Made by a program: the position numbers and the translations under genes
IMG/VR virus record: IMGVR_UViG_3300011440_000024
Span: 1-55,232 of that record
Reading direction: 5' to 3' (one strand)
From: a virus
DNA length: 55,232 bases
Notes under the pieces: model-generated
What the model was told of the DNA's origin: nothing
The model's database searches: none
Seen by the model: the letters and a program-made list of their open reading frames with translations, nothing else
Part shown: one piece after another, positions 40,003 through 46,817 of the stretch
Numbering within the stretch: the first letter of the stretch is position 1
Layout of the letters: each line of letters starts with the position of its first letter

Positions 40003-40052
40003 ACTAAACGTCATCATATTGAAGGGTGTACTTCTCATATGACGTTTAGTAT
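40001..40052. repeat. 14-bp perfect inverted repeat
   Basis: ATACTAAACGTCAT (40001-40014) and ATGACGTTTAGTAT (40039-40052), with an inner GAAG/CTTC helix and a GGTGTA loop. A second small hairpin (GTTAC/GTAAC inside GGGG/CCCC) follows at about 40057-40085. Lies between a tag-motif gene at 40105 and the doubtful small ORF. Confidence 0.8.
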
Positions 40053-40104
40053 AGAGGGGGCAGCTACGTTACTGGTAACTACCCCACTCCATACAGTTAC
40101 TTAC

Positions 40105-40398
40105 TTAACCTGTAACCGCCTGATTGACGATATACACGTTACCCTTCTTGCTGGACACCTTAAGCTGCTTGAACTCTTCAGGCGCATCGTCAGCCTTACG
40201 AGCATTCTCAAATCCCGTCTTGACTGTAGATGCCTTACGTCCCTCAAAGTGTCCCTTATCCGTAGGAATCCTAGCTGCACGAACTCCGTTATCAACGATC
40301 TGCTGAAGGATAGACTTATACTCACCCTTCGACCTAACGGAACTAAGTGCCTCACCAATCTCTTCATCACTAAGCGGCTCGAACATTAGATCAGTCAT
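40105..40398 (-). CDS. Early protein with FEPLSDEE N-terminus (RSKGEY family), 97 aa
   Basis: ATG 40398 has AGGAGAG at the right distance and is preferred over an earlier in-frame ATG. MTDLMFEPLSDEEI is followed by SSVRSKGEYKSILQQIVDNG, IPTDKGHFEGRKASTVKTGF and a C-terminal LKVSSKKGNVYIVNQ. The protein at 47777-48100 has the same order (FEPITDEQEI, SGRSAKGETALFL, GKSTDSLYATLHG, RVKKDDDTFLRIV), so they are distant paralogs, probably small alpha/beta DNA-binding proteins. Function unknown. Confidence 0.75.
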   Translation of the reverse strand: MTDLMFEPLSDEEIGEALSSVRSKGEYKSILQQIVDNGVRAARIPTDKGHFEGRKASTVKTGFENARKADDAPEEFKQLKVSSKKGNVYIVNQAVTG

Positions 40399-40449
40399 AT
40401 TCTCTCCTGTGGTTTGTGTGTTTTGTGTATTACGTGGTCTTGCCATAAT

Positions 40450-40917
40450 TTATGTGCTACCCCCTTTCTCCTTCTCTAGTCTTACTAGACGTTCTTCGTG
40501 ATTTACTACAACTGCTTTGATATCTAATCCCTTTAACCTCCCTTCTAGATTAGTAATCCTTTGCTCTAACTCATCGAGAGGAATCGTAGCAGGTTTCGCA
40601 CCACCTGTCAAGGTCTTATCACCTTTGACATAGCGTGCGTCGTATGCGTCCTCAGTGGGAGCACCATGCAGGCGATACCGTGTAGGTCTGCCGCGTGCCC
40701 CTCTGTCGATGAGTTCTATGCAACCAAGTTCCTTAAGAGCATTGAATAATACAGTATAGTGAGCCATAGATATACCAAGTGAATGGAATGTAGTAACTAC
40801 CTTACCTTCGTATGTCGTGGTACTCTTGGCACCTTTCTTCTTGATGACAGTAGACTCTTTCTCCATAGCTTCGTATAGCTGGAGGAGATAGCTAAACTTT
40901 CTAGCTTCAGGTGGCAT
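40450..40917 (-). CDS. Winged-helix regulator with C-terminal coiled coil, 155 aa
   Basis: Residues ~45-85, ISMAHYTVLFNALKELGCIE then LIDRGARGRPTRYRL, read as a winged helix (recognition helix, then the R-G-R-P-T wing). The last 45 residues form a coiled coil (LDELEQRITNLEGRLKGLDI), likely for dimerisation. Probable phage transcription regulator of the early arm. Overlaps the preceding gene by 11 bases. Confidence 0.72.
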   Translation of the reverse strand: MPPEARKFSYLLQLYEAMEKESTVIKKKGAKSTTTYEGKVVTTFHSLGISMAHYTVLFNALKELGCIELIDRGARGRPTRYRLHGAPTEDAYDARYVKGDKTLTGGAKPATIPLDELEQRITNLEGRLKGLDIKAVVVNHEERLVRLEKEKGGST

Positions 40918-41290
40918 TAGTAGTTCCCGATGCTACATCAGAAGAAAATGTCAATGGTGGTTGCTCCTTATCTCGACATTCAATGTCTGCTTCAGCTATG
41001 TAGCAATCACGACATACAGTGTATGGATGAATTAGATAAGTCATACGGTTCGGATACTTCTGAGTACGCCAATGCTTTGCATCCTCAGAAGATTCACAAA
41101 CCAACTGTTGTACTTCATCGTGCATTGGAACAGTACAAAAACCCATGACATGAGGAAGTCTGAACCATCCTGTCTGTGTCCTATCTGTATCATCATACTT
41201 GTTCTTCTTACCTCTAGTTGACGGAGCAGCAGTAAGTTCCTTCTTCAACTCATCTTCAGTAATTTCCTCAAAGGCAAAAGGCTCAGTCAT
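40907..41290 (-). CDS. Tag-motif protein with Cys/His cluster, 127 aa
   Basis: Start MTEPFAFEEITEDELKKEL at ATG 41290 (earlier GTG/ATG possible) shows the recurrent acidic N-terminal motif. The rest contains GFCTVPMHDEVQQLVC and HPYTVCRDCY, a Cys/His spacing compatible with a zinc site. Ser/Thr-rich end. No family recognised. Confidence 0.65.
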   Translation of the reverse strand: MTEPFAFEEITEDELKKELTAAPSTRGKKNKYDDTDRTQTGWFRLPHVMGFCTVPMHDEVQQLVCESSEDAKHWRTQKYPNRMTYLIHPYTVCRDCYIAEADIECRDKEQPPLTFSSDVASGTTNAT

Positions 41291-41495
41291 GGTCATCAGC
41301 ACAAGGATAGATTGTCACTTCAATTTTTAGAGGACTCCCCAAATCTCTCCATTGTCTGTATGTCATAGGAACAGATGTATCCATTGATGATGGAACATGA
41401 TTAGGTTGTCTAAATACGACTTCATCATCAACAACGTTGAAACTATAGATTGGTAGTTCAAAGATTACCTTACTAATGATATCCGAATCAGCCAT
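41283..41495 (-). CDS. Hypothetical protein, 70 aa
   Basis: Beta-rich small protein (KVIFELPIYSFNVVDDEVVF ... SPLKIEVTIYPC) with a central YRQW helix. Coupled to the upstream gene by a one-base overlap and to the downstream gene by eight bases. Not recognised. Confidence 0.6.
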   Translation of the reverse strand: MADSDIISKVIFELPIYSFNVVDDEVVFRQPNHVPSSMDTSVPMTYRQWRDLGSPLKIEVTIYPCADDHD

Positions 41496-42016
41496 TAGTT
41501 GACCACCTTCTCACGGAACCTAGACTCCAAGATTTCACGGTTGATTACTACTGTTTGATCTAGTATCGTTACGCTACCCTCCGGCAAGGATAGTCCTTTC
41601 TCAATCTTATCCTTCAAGTCTTTAGTCGCACGTTCTTTTATTCTCAATTGCTCCAGACGGGCAGCTTCTCTATCACGACGCTCAATCTCTAGCTTCTCCA
41701 TCTGACGGAGTTGCTCACCATACAAGTGCTCGCGCTCCTGTTCATACCGATCCCAAAAGTCAATGACTACATATGCGTCAATCCAAATTTCTTCTGTCTC
41801 AGTTTCATGCGTAACAGTTTTACCATAGCGGTAGTCATAACTTTCAGCAGGTACTTCAACGAGTAGCTGACCTGTCATACTTTTATTCTGCCACCGTTTA
41901 ACTTTACGCTTGTCGAGAACTAATCCTTTCCTTGCGTGCATAGGATAAGGACCGCCCCGACTACGCTGATTGACGAATGCAATCTCTTCGTCAATATCTA
42001 TTGCGTTATAGTTCAC
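41495..42016 (-). CDS. Hypothetical protein with central coiled coil, 173 aa
   Basis: A folded N-terminal half with strands (GQLLVEVPAESYDYRYG; EEIWIDAYVVIDFW) leads to a long charged helix (EQLRQMEKLEIERRDREAAR...) and a short end (VTILDQTVVINREILESRF). Could be a scaffold or regulator that oligomerises by the helix. Not recognised. Confidence 0.62.
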   Translation of the reverse strand: MNYNAIDIDEEIAFVNQRSRGGPYPMHARKGLVLDKRKVKRWQNKSMTGQLLVEVPAESYDYRYGKTVTHETETEEIWIDAYVVIDFWDRYEQEREHLYGEQLRQMEKLEIERRDREAARLEQLRIKERATKDLKDKIEKGLSLPEGSVTILDQTVVINREILESRFREKVVN

Positions 42017-42028
42017 TATATCACCTTC

Positions 42029-42292
42029 TCACAAATGCTTGTCGTGATCGCCTTCAAAGTCGTATTGTTCTAGCTCTTGATAACTAAACCAACCGCAAGG
42101 TGCGAAGTTATCTGTAACTTTAACGAACACCTTACCTTGATCGTCATGGTATCTAAGTCGATACATGCGACCATCAAGTGTTATTGAAACATCTCGCTTT
42201 GCGACGGCTGCTTTTAGTTCTAGAACATTGATAGGACTCAGCCAATCCTTACCATCTAGATTGGTGTAATCAAAATCACTCTGTTGTTTCAT
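42029..42292 (-). CDS. Hypothetical protein, 87 aa
   Basis: ATG 42292 is chosen because AGGTGA stands five bases upstream. Sequence MKQQSDFDYTNLDGKDWLSP, then VLELKAAVAKRDVSITLDGR and YRLRYHDDQGKVFVKVTDN; looks like a small alpha/beta fold. Stop lies 12 bases before the next start. Unknown. Confidence 0.6.
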   Translation of the reverse strand: MKQQSDFDYTNLDGKDWLSPINVLELKAAVAKRDVSITLDGRMYRLRYHDDQGKVFVKVTDNFAPCGWFSYQELEQYDFEGDHDKHL

Positions 42293-42296
42293 ACTA

Positions 42297-42470
42297 TCAC
42301 CTGTTAACAATAATGTTGGCAGCTTTAAACAGCGTCTCGATGTTCTTCAAAGAATCTTCAATGCTATACCCAATACGTTTGGTTGCTTCATCTTCTTTCA
42401 TCTTCTCAACTAACTTAAATCCCTGACGTTGTACTGCTTGATGATTTCGTAGGCCGATATCTTTATACAT
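42297..42470 (-). CDS. Small helical protein, 57 aa
   Basis: ATG 42470 directly follows the TAG of the gene above (TAGATG). All-helical, charged sequence: YKDIGLRNHQAVQRQGFKLV, KRIGYSIEDSLKNIETLFKA. Unknown function. Confidence 0.6.
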   Translation of the reverse strand: MYKDIGLRNHQAVQRQGFKLVEKMKEDEATKRIGYSIEDSLKNIETLFKAANIIVNR

Positions 42471-42734
42471 CTAATAGATACCCAATTGTTGGGCTTGGCG
42501 AGCTAGACGATTAACTAGTTTCTTCTGACGATTCTTCTCTTGCGTTTCAATGTCAACTGTGGCGGTTCTCGGACGCAACTCTGTTACATCATCAAGTGAT
42601 ACCTCTAGTACCTCACGATCTTTACACTTGACCTGTATGAACACAGTGTTCGATTTAGTGCGGTTGAGTACATCAATCCTAGTACCACCGCTGTAACTAC
42701 CAACAGTTCTAGTAAGTACATAGCTACTCTCCAT
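42471..42734 (-). CDS. Small SH3-like/basic protein, 87 aa
   Basis: N-terminal beta barrel-like part (YVLTRTVGSYSGGTRIDVLN, FIQVKCKDREVLEVSLDDV) and a basic helical C-terminus (EKNRQKKLVNRLARQAQQ). The combination suggests nucleic-acid binding. TAATG overlap with the gene above. Confidence 0.6.
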   Translation of the reverse strand: MESSYVLTRTVGSYSGGTRIDVLNRTKSNTVFIQVKCKDREVLEVSLDDVTELRPRTATVDIETQEKNRQKKLVNRLARQAQQLGIY

Positions 42735-42877
42735 TATACTTTCTTCACCTCAATCTTTCTAATATGTGGTTGCTTCAGGTTTGTAACTAGGAACTCTAGA
42801 AGCTGATAACCTGGAACTCTTGTTATTTCAGATCGCTTACCATGACGATGAAAGAAAACTCTACAGTCATAAATCAT
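42734..42877 (-). CDS. Small basic protein, 47 aa
   Basis: Lies exactly between two overlapping neighbours: ATG 42877 overlaps the SLOG-gene stop (ATGA), its TAA overlaps the next ATG. IYDCRVFFHRHGKRSEITRV is a beta-turn-beta with a basic tail (QPHIRKIEVKKV). Unknown. Confidence 0.58.
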   Translation of the reverse strand: MIYDCRVFFHRHGKRSEITRVPGYQLLEFLVTNLKQPHIRKIEVKKV

Positions 42878-43302
42878 GCAATACAACTCCCATCAGGCCA
42901 AATTATAATGGTATGTTTCTTCTTCCTATCTCTACTGAATCTAACGCACGACCATGTACCCTGTCCTCTTGCGGGTTCAGGTTCAACAAACTCTTTAGGA
43001 GTAGCTATCATAATGTCTACCCCTCTCACAATAACTTCGTTCCTCTTTAATGGAGGCTTACGAGGTAGAGTACGATCCGACTTAAAGTTACCAGTGTACT
43101 CAATCAGGGTAGACGGATGAGCTACAGTAATGTAGTGAATGTTATCCGCTATCTGTGCGGCCTGTTCATCAGCACCTATACAGTTACCATGATGGAATTC
43201 TTCTGCATTATTGTGCGCCCGGTAGTATGAGAGCAAAGATGCAAGAGTACGCTTCTGCTCATAACTCATACCTTCACGAGTTCCGGTAAATCCGATCTTC
43301 AA
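42874..43302 (-). CDS. SLOG/DprA-like Rossmann protein, 142 aa
   Basis: MKIGFTGTREGMSYEQKRTL, HHGNCIGADEQAAQIAD and YITVAHPSTLIEYTG match small SLOG proteins of the YpsA/DUF1273 and DprA-related group, which bind nucleotides or NAD-like ligands through G-x-R and G-A-D motifs. In phages these proteins are common but untested. It lies first behind a strong leftward promoter, so it is probably highly expressed early. Confidence 0.75.
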   Translation of the reverse strand: MKIGFTGTREGMSYEQKRTLASLLSYYRAHNNAEEFHHGNCIGADEQAAQIADNIHYITVAHPSTLIEYTGNFKSDRTLPRKPPLKRNEVIVRGVDIMIATPKEFVEPEPARGQGTWSCVRFSRDRKKKHTIIIWPDGSCIA

Positions 43303-43349
43303 CGGCTACCCCCTGTAGATACTGAAGTCTTTAGAACAGATTACATTCC

Positions 43350-43378
43350 ATCCTAGCACAAATCGCAGCGTAAGTCAA
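43350..43378 (-). promoter_or_regulatory. Leftward promoter with extended -10
   Basis: TTGACT (43378-43373), 17-base spacer, TAGGAT (43355-43350), TGC directly before the -10. The gap between genes here is 84 bases, among the longest in this stretch, and transcription would start about 35 bases upstream of the SLOG gene. Confidence 0.78.
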
Positions 43379-43386
43379 GGGTGTAC

Positions 43387-43674
43387 TTAACTTTGTTCGC
43401 TTTCCCATAGTTCAGAGAACGGGTACAAATCTGTATCAGGAGAACATGCATCAAGAAACTTAATTGGATCAAAGCGTTCATTGTCCTTTAGGAAATGCCT
43501 AGCGAATGACATAGCCAGGTCCGTTAGTGTAGCATTGTGTGCTAGTTGTATTACTGCACTCATGTTACCGGGATAATCCCGAGTAGTGTCATACTCTTCG
43601 CGCAATCTCTTAGCTACGAAGTTATAGTGTAGCTTATGGAATTTAGGTGATGGTTTTGATTTATCAATCATCAT
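43387..43674 (-). CDS. Hypothetical protein, 95 aa
   Basis: ATG 43674 overlaps the upstream TGA (ATGA). Basic N-terminal region (MMIDKSKPSPKFHKLHYNFV) and helical end with FARHFLKDNERFDPIKFLDA. Not recognised. Ends 9 bases before the -35 box of the SLOG promoter. Confidence 0.6.
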   Translation of the reverse strand: MMIDKSKPSPKFHKLHYNFVAKRLREEYDTTRDYPGNMSAVIQLAHNATLTDLAMSFARHFLKDNERFDPIKFLDACSPDTDLYPFSELWESEQS

Positions 43675-43895
43675 GCACCAACTCCTTGAACATAGTGCCA
43701 CTCACGATCCTTAACGTATGCTGTTACTGAAATACCAGCAGACATAGGATACACGGTGAATTCCATTGGAGATAGCATTGCTCCGAAAGGTAGCTTTGCG
43801 AGCATGGCTGAAGCTACCATTTCAGGACTAGTACCTGTAACTTTTTTCCCTTCAATGATTCCAAAATACAATTCTTGTTTAATCCGCTCCGGCAT
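43671..43895 (-). CDS. Hypothetical protein, 74 aa
   Basis: AGGGAA precedes ATG 43895. Sequence contains VTGTSPEMVASAMLAKLPFG and a beta end (VTAYVKDREWHYVQG). No family recognised. Overlaps a tiny zinc-type ORF upstream by 17 bases. Confidence 0.6.
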   Translation of the reverse strand: MPERIKQELYFGIIEGKKVTGTSPEMVASAMLAKLPFGAMLSPMEFTVYPMSAGISVTAYVKDREWHYVQGVGA

Positions 43896-44049
43896 CTTGT
43901 TCCCTATCGTGAGTTGATTTACGATTTATTGCTTGTGCCCATGTTTTTTGAACCCCGGAAAGACGACCACATATAGAACAGTAAACGCTGTACCCTTGAC
44001 GCAATCCATTGAACTTGATTGTAACCTTATGCTTAGGCTGCGTAACCAA
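43879..44049 (-). CDS. Small CxxC protein, 56 aa (TTG start)
   Basis: Frame open between two accepted genes. TTG 44049 has GGGTGA six bases upstream and overlaps the upstream stop by 17 bases. VTQPKHKVTIKFNGLRQGYS is followed by VYCSICGRLSGV, a C-x-x-C knuckle, and a basic helix. Start codon choice uncertain. Confidence 0.5.
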   Translation of the reverse strand: MVTQPKHKVTIKFNGLRQGYSVYCSICGRLSGVQKTWAQAINRKSTHDREQDAGAD

Positions 44050-44419
44050 AGATGTTCACCCTAACCTCTCTATTCTGTAGGTAGGTTGGTAGATCATGTA
44101 CGTCACGCGGTAGCTGTACTATACGCGGGTTCTTATTGTTCCTAGCATAGTACCACGGTAGACCAAGTGCAATAAAGATTCTATTCATACCTTTCTGATC
44201 TGACTTGGAACCATGACCTATATCAACGTGTTGTACGTTCCGTACTGGAATCGGTAGCCACGGTTGTCTGCTTTTAATTTTGAACTGTAGCATCTGAGTC
44301 CAGTGATGATTTACATTTACTATTAGTTGGTCTTCATCCAACCAGCAGTAACTATTCCAGTTGTGTGCCCGAAGTGTAGATTGTGGTGTCCTGTTATGTA
44401 GTATATCTTCAAGTCTCAT
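44033..44419 (-). CDS. Hypothetical protein, 128 aa
   Basis: Starts either at ATG 44419 (after the upstream TGA) or six codons earlier. Contains WNSYCWLDEDQLIVNVNHHW, LPIPVRNVQHVDIGHG and NRIFIALGLPWYY, with many aromatic and His residues. Could be an enzyme with histidines as ligands, but no motif is certain. Confidence 0.6.
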   Translation of the reverse strand: MRLEDILHNRTPQSTLRAHNWNSYCWLDEDQLIVNVNHHWTQMLQFKIKSRQPWLPIPVRNVQHVDIGHGSKSDQKGMNRIFIALGLPWYYARNNKNPRIVQLPRDVHDLPTYLQNREVRVNIFGYAA

Positions 44420-44423
44420 CGTA

Positions 44424-44720
44424 TCATGCGTCCTCATTTCCGAACATACAATCGTTGTATTTCATTTCACCATCTTCGGTACGCCAATCAATAACGATAT
44501 CCTCACCATCATCTGTAGATATATCTGCCCTCCAATCATAGATGGATTGAAAGTCTCCTGAAATCATACAAACGTGGTTGTCGATAGACTCACGAGTGAT
44601 CTTACCATTACCATCTCTAAGATCATCAGGTCTGACAGTATAATCCATAGCTGCTGTAATAGCAGGCATCCAAATCTTTCCGACAACCTGTATAACAGAC
44701 GCTACTGTTGTATATCTCAT
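44424..44720 (-). CDS. Hypothetical protein, 98 aa
   Basis: N-terminal helix (TTVASVIQVVGKIWMPAITA) and strands with an acidic end (DDGEDIVIDWRTEDGEMKYN). Overlaps the membrane-protein gene upstream by four bases. Not recognised. Confidence 0.6.
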   Translation of the reverse strand: MRYTTVASVIQVVGKIWMPAITAAMDYTVRPDDLRDGNGKITRESIDNHVCMISGDFQSIYDWRADISTDDGEDIVIDWRTEDGEMKYNDCMFGNEDA

Positions 44721-44881
44721 TCGTCAAGCTCCTTCACTAGTTCATATGTATCTAGACTGATAAGCCAGAAGGCAAAGGTGAAGAAGCTAATAGCTAGCGC
44801 ACTTATGTAATCACCTCTAGCTACAGCAAACCAGGCAGTTACATTACCTGCTATCCAAATAGCTATTCCAGTATAGATCAT
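44717..44881 (-). CDS. Membrane protein with two TM segments, 54 aa
   Basis: MIYTGIAIWIAGNVTAWFAV, a short polar turn (ARGDYI), then SALAISFFTFAFWLIS, a classic hairpin, with an acidic end. Its ATG is three bases from the upstream stop. Unknown function; small membrane hairpins in phage early regions can act on host energetics or exclusion. Confidence 0.6.
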   Translation of the reverse strand: MIYTGIAIWIAGNVTAWFAVARGDYISALAISFFTFAFWLISLDTYELVKELDE

Positions 44882-44884
44882 TAA

Positions 44885-45121
44885 TCAGTCACCTCTACTA
44901 ATTTCATCGCAGATATAATTGCCTGCCAGTTGGTAAAAGTCACTCTCGGTTAGGGCATCGTAAGTATAGAGTCCATGCTTCAGTGGCACTCTAATTCTAT
45001 GCTGGTTCTTAGGTAGTTTCCAAGTCTTAACTTCACCATTAACCTTCCATCTTTTGCCTCGTACATCAATCAAGATATCACCAGGTTTCAACTGTTTAGC
45101 TTCGTGAAGTGTTAGCATCAT
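44885..45121 (-). CDS. Small KOW/SH3-like protein, 78 aa
   Basis: LKPGDILIDVRGKRWKVNGE resembles a KOW-type beta barrel opening (KxGDxVxDxxGxxWxVxG), then KLPKNQHRIRVPLKHGLYT. May bind RNA or ribosomes. ATG 45121 overlaps the upstream TGA. Confidence 0.62.
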   Translation of the reverse strand: MMLTLHEAKQLKPGDILIDVRGKRWKVNGEVKTWKLPKNQHRIRVPLKHGLYTYDALTESDFYQLAGNYICDEISRGD

Positions 45122-45354
45122 TTCTCCTTATCTACTGGTGCAGTTGCTACTCTGTCCCAATGATATGCTCTTGCAATGAACTGATACATTTCATCGTCCT
45201 GATTACTAGTCTCGTCCATTGACTGCGCCAAGTCCTCAGCTAGATGTTCTACTTGAAGAGGAAGATCAGGCTCAAACTCTTGAACGTATCTATATAGTGT
45301 AGTTAGCAAGAGTCTTGAATCTACATCTGTCCATTCACTCTTCGGTGTATCCAT
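45118..45354 (-). CDS. Hypothetical helical protein, 78 aa
   Basis: Acidic, helical protein (LLLTTLYRYVQEFEPDLPLQ, VEHLAEDLAQSMDETSNQDD). No family recognised. Overlaps both neighbours. Confidence 0.58.
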   Translation of the reverse strand: MDTPKSEWTDVDSRLLLTTLYRYVQEFEPDLPLQVEHLAEDLAQSMDETSNQDDEMYQFIARAYHWDRVATAPVDKEK

Positions 45355-45559
45355 CGAACCATCCTTCTTTAGTATCGTGAGTGTCCTCTCTTGAACAGTG
45401 TGCTTGTGCTTCTTCCAATGTCAATCCATCTAGGACAGTATAGCTATCCTTATCTGGGTCACGAAAGAAACGAACAATTTTATACAGCTTACCTGGGTCT
45501 TCATCAACCCAATCGGGTTCAGCACCCAATTCACCTACGCTATAGGTATCATCAGTCAT
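45335..45559 (-). CDS. Hypothetical acidic protein, 74 aa
   Basis: ATG 45559 (MTDDTYSVGELGAEPDWV) overlaps the upstream stop and has GATGGA at the right distance. Contains LYKIVRFFRDPDKDSYTVLD followed by LTLEEAQAHCSREDTHDTKE, a small alpha/beta arrangement seen in several phage proteins with the E-A-Q-x-H-C motif. Unknown. Confidence 0.6.
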   Translation of the reverse strand: MTDDTYSVGELGAEPDWVDEDPGKLYKIVRFFRDPDKDSYTVLDGLTLEEAQAHCSREDTHDTKEGWFDGYTEE

Positions 45560-45734
45560 TAGCATTCCATCTTTCAATGTGTGCTTTCAACTCAGCATTC
45601 TTTTCATGCGACATATATCCAGTGATCTCGAAGTACCACATACTATCCATGTTCCAAAGCATTTGGTATTGGTAACCTCTACGTTCACAGAAGTTCATAG
45701 CTTCGTGTATCTCTAGCCTACGTCTGATGTTCAT
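45552..45734 (-). CDS. Hypothetical protein, 60 aa
   Basis: MNIRRRLEIHEAMNFCERRG, then YQYQMLWNMDSMWYFEITGY and a helical end. Small and aromatic-rich. Coupled to both neighbours by overlaps. Unknown. Confidence 0.58.
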   Translation of the reverse strand: MNIRRRLEIHEAMNFCERRGYQYQMLWNMDSMWYFEITGYMSHEKNAELKAHIERWNAND

Positions 45735-45964
45735 GTACTTATCCGTCCATCAGGTGCAATTCCACCATAGACTGATTGCCCAGAAGGTACGTGTTCACTA
45801 CGAAATGCAAGGTACCCTTCAGGAAGATCAAACGGATTTGCTAGCGTAACATGAATCTTATGCTTGTTACAGACTAGACCCTTAATTGCAGATAGCTGTT
45901 CAGTTGACATCTCCTTTAGAGCAGCATCGTTAATACGAAGTTCACTAACTCCATCAGTCTCCAT
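45731..45964 (-). CDS. Hypothetical protein, paralog of the 48298 gene, 77 aa
   Basis: MSTEQLSAIKGLV begins the conserved part; the end YLAFRSEHVPSGQSVYGGIA followed by PDGRIST matches VLVDNPSGMEYFSINPDG-T-Y-T in the gene at 48298-48504. Both have a helix (TTEQ/STEQ) then two or three strands. Unknown function. Confidence 0.62.
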   Translation of the reverse strand: METDGVSELRINDAALKEMSTEQLSAIKGLVCNKHKIHVTLANPFDLPEGYLAFRSEHVPSGQSVYGGIAPDGRIST

Positions 45965-46233
45965 TAACTACTTACCTCCTCTCTTTCATAGACATCAATT
46001 CGATCACCGGAATAACCTAGGATTGATCGCCAAGTATAGTTAGGTCTATCATCTGATGTACTTACGATTTCAAATTGGACTACCCATCTACGCCGGCGTG
46101 TCATAAATCCAGGTTCAGTTTCATTAGCATCACCTGTTGCTCTAGCTCTGATGATTTGTGTAGGATAACGAGTACCATCCCTCAACTGAAACTCTTCACC
46201 CTTCTTGAGATTGCGTATCAATTTGCTTTTCAT
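45964..46233 (-). CDS. Hypothetical basic protein, 89 aa
   Basis: LKKGEEFQLRDGTRYPTQII then MTRRRRWVVQFEIVSTSDD: a small beta barrel-like protein with a basic stretch (TRRRRW), followed by YSGDRIDVYEREEV. May bind nucleic acid. Start ATG 46233 overlaps the upstream stop by one base. Confidence 0.6.
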   Translation of the reverse strand: MKSKLIRNLKKGEEFQLRDGTRYPTQIIRARATGDANETEPGFMTRRRRWVVQFEIVSTSDDRPNYTWRSILGYSGDRIDVYEREEVSS

Positions 46234-46466
46234 TACTTGTACCAGGGTGAATTCTTAGCGGCGGTGATACCTTCTTCAAAGGCCACCACAGCTAGTCTTT
46301 GTTCAGGATCGCTCAACCAACTAAGACCGGCGCAATCTTTGATAATCTCATACAGTTGCTCATGCTCATAATCAGAAGGGTTTAGACCTCCACCAACTGC
46401 ATAATCAAGTCTGATTTGATTTGCAACTGTGATGATATCGTAGAGAGTACGTCTTCTAGCTCTCAT
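46233..46466 (-). CDS. Hypothetical helical protein, 77 aa
   Basis: Basic N-terminus (MRARRRTLYDIITVANQIRL) and helices (YEHEQLYEIIKDCAG; LAVVAFEEGITAAKN). All-helical by eye. Unknown. Confidence 0.6.
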   Translation of the reverse strand: MRARRRTLYDIITVANQIRLDYAVGGGLNPSDYEHEQLYEIIKDCAGLSWLSDPEQRLAVVAFEEGITAAKNSPWYK

Positions 46467-46623
46467 CTACTTCATCCTCCCATTCATCATCGTAATGCGG
46501 GTCATAATCATCATCGAATCTATCTGGATCGTACTCAGGTTCCGTATCTTGATGCTTACCTTCTTCCTGCCACCAAATCATTGCTGCTTCTTCATTGTGG
46601 TGTGAGTAGTCTGCAAGTGCCAT
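46456..46623 (-). CDS. Highly acidic small protein, 55 aa
   Basis: More than a third of the residues are Asp or Glu: after MALADYSHHNEEAAMIWWQE the protein continues with EPEYDPDRFDDDYDPHYDDE and ends EWEDEVDES. Such charge can mimic DNA phosphate (as in Ocr or ArdA-like anti-restriction proteins), although the sequence itself is unlike them. ATG 46623 overlaps the TAA of the gene above; overlaps the next gene by 11 bases. Confidence 0.6.
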   Translation of the reverse strand: MALADYSHHNEEAAMIWWQEEGKHQDTEPEYDPDRFDDDYDPHYDDEWEDEVDES

Positions 46624-46817
46624 TATGCCTGCTTAACTGTGGTATGCAAGGTGATACCACTACCACGATGATTCATGTTCCAATACTTATCTCGCATTTC
46701 CTGTTCTAGATTGACGATTACATCGGCAGAAGGATGCGTGTCCGCACAACTGAATGATTCTGTGTAGCTATGACTCTTATCATCATAGCCAATCTTAATC
46801 GTAACTACGCTAGCCAT
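46623..46817 (-). CDS. Hypothetical protein, 64 aa
   Basis: Beta/alpha/beta pattern: SVVTIKIGYDDKSHSYTESF, SADVIVNLEQEMRDKYW, GSGITLHTTVKQA. Possibly a small single-domain binding protein. Overlaps the metallopeptidase gene by one base. Confidence 0.6.
   Translation of the reverse strand: MASVVTIKIGYDDKSHSYTESFSCADTHPSADVIVNLEQEMRDKYWNMNHRGSGITLHTTVKQA

Noticed and set aside
39958-40389. Rightward 143-residue ORF
   Set aside because: It runs antisense to the RSKGEY-family gene and through the inverted repeat, has no SD, and its composition is that of a shadow frame.
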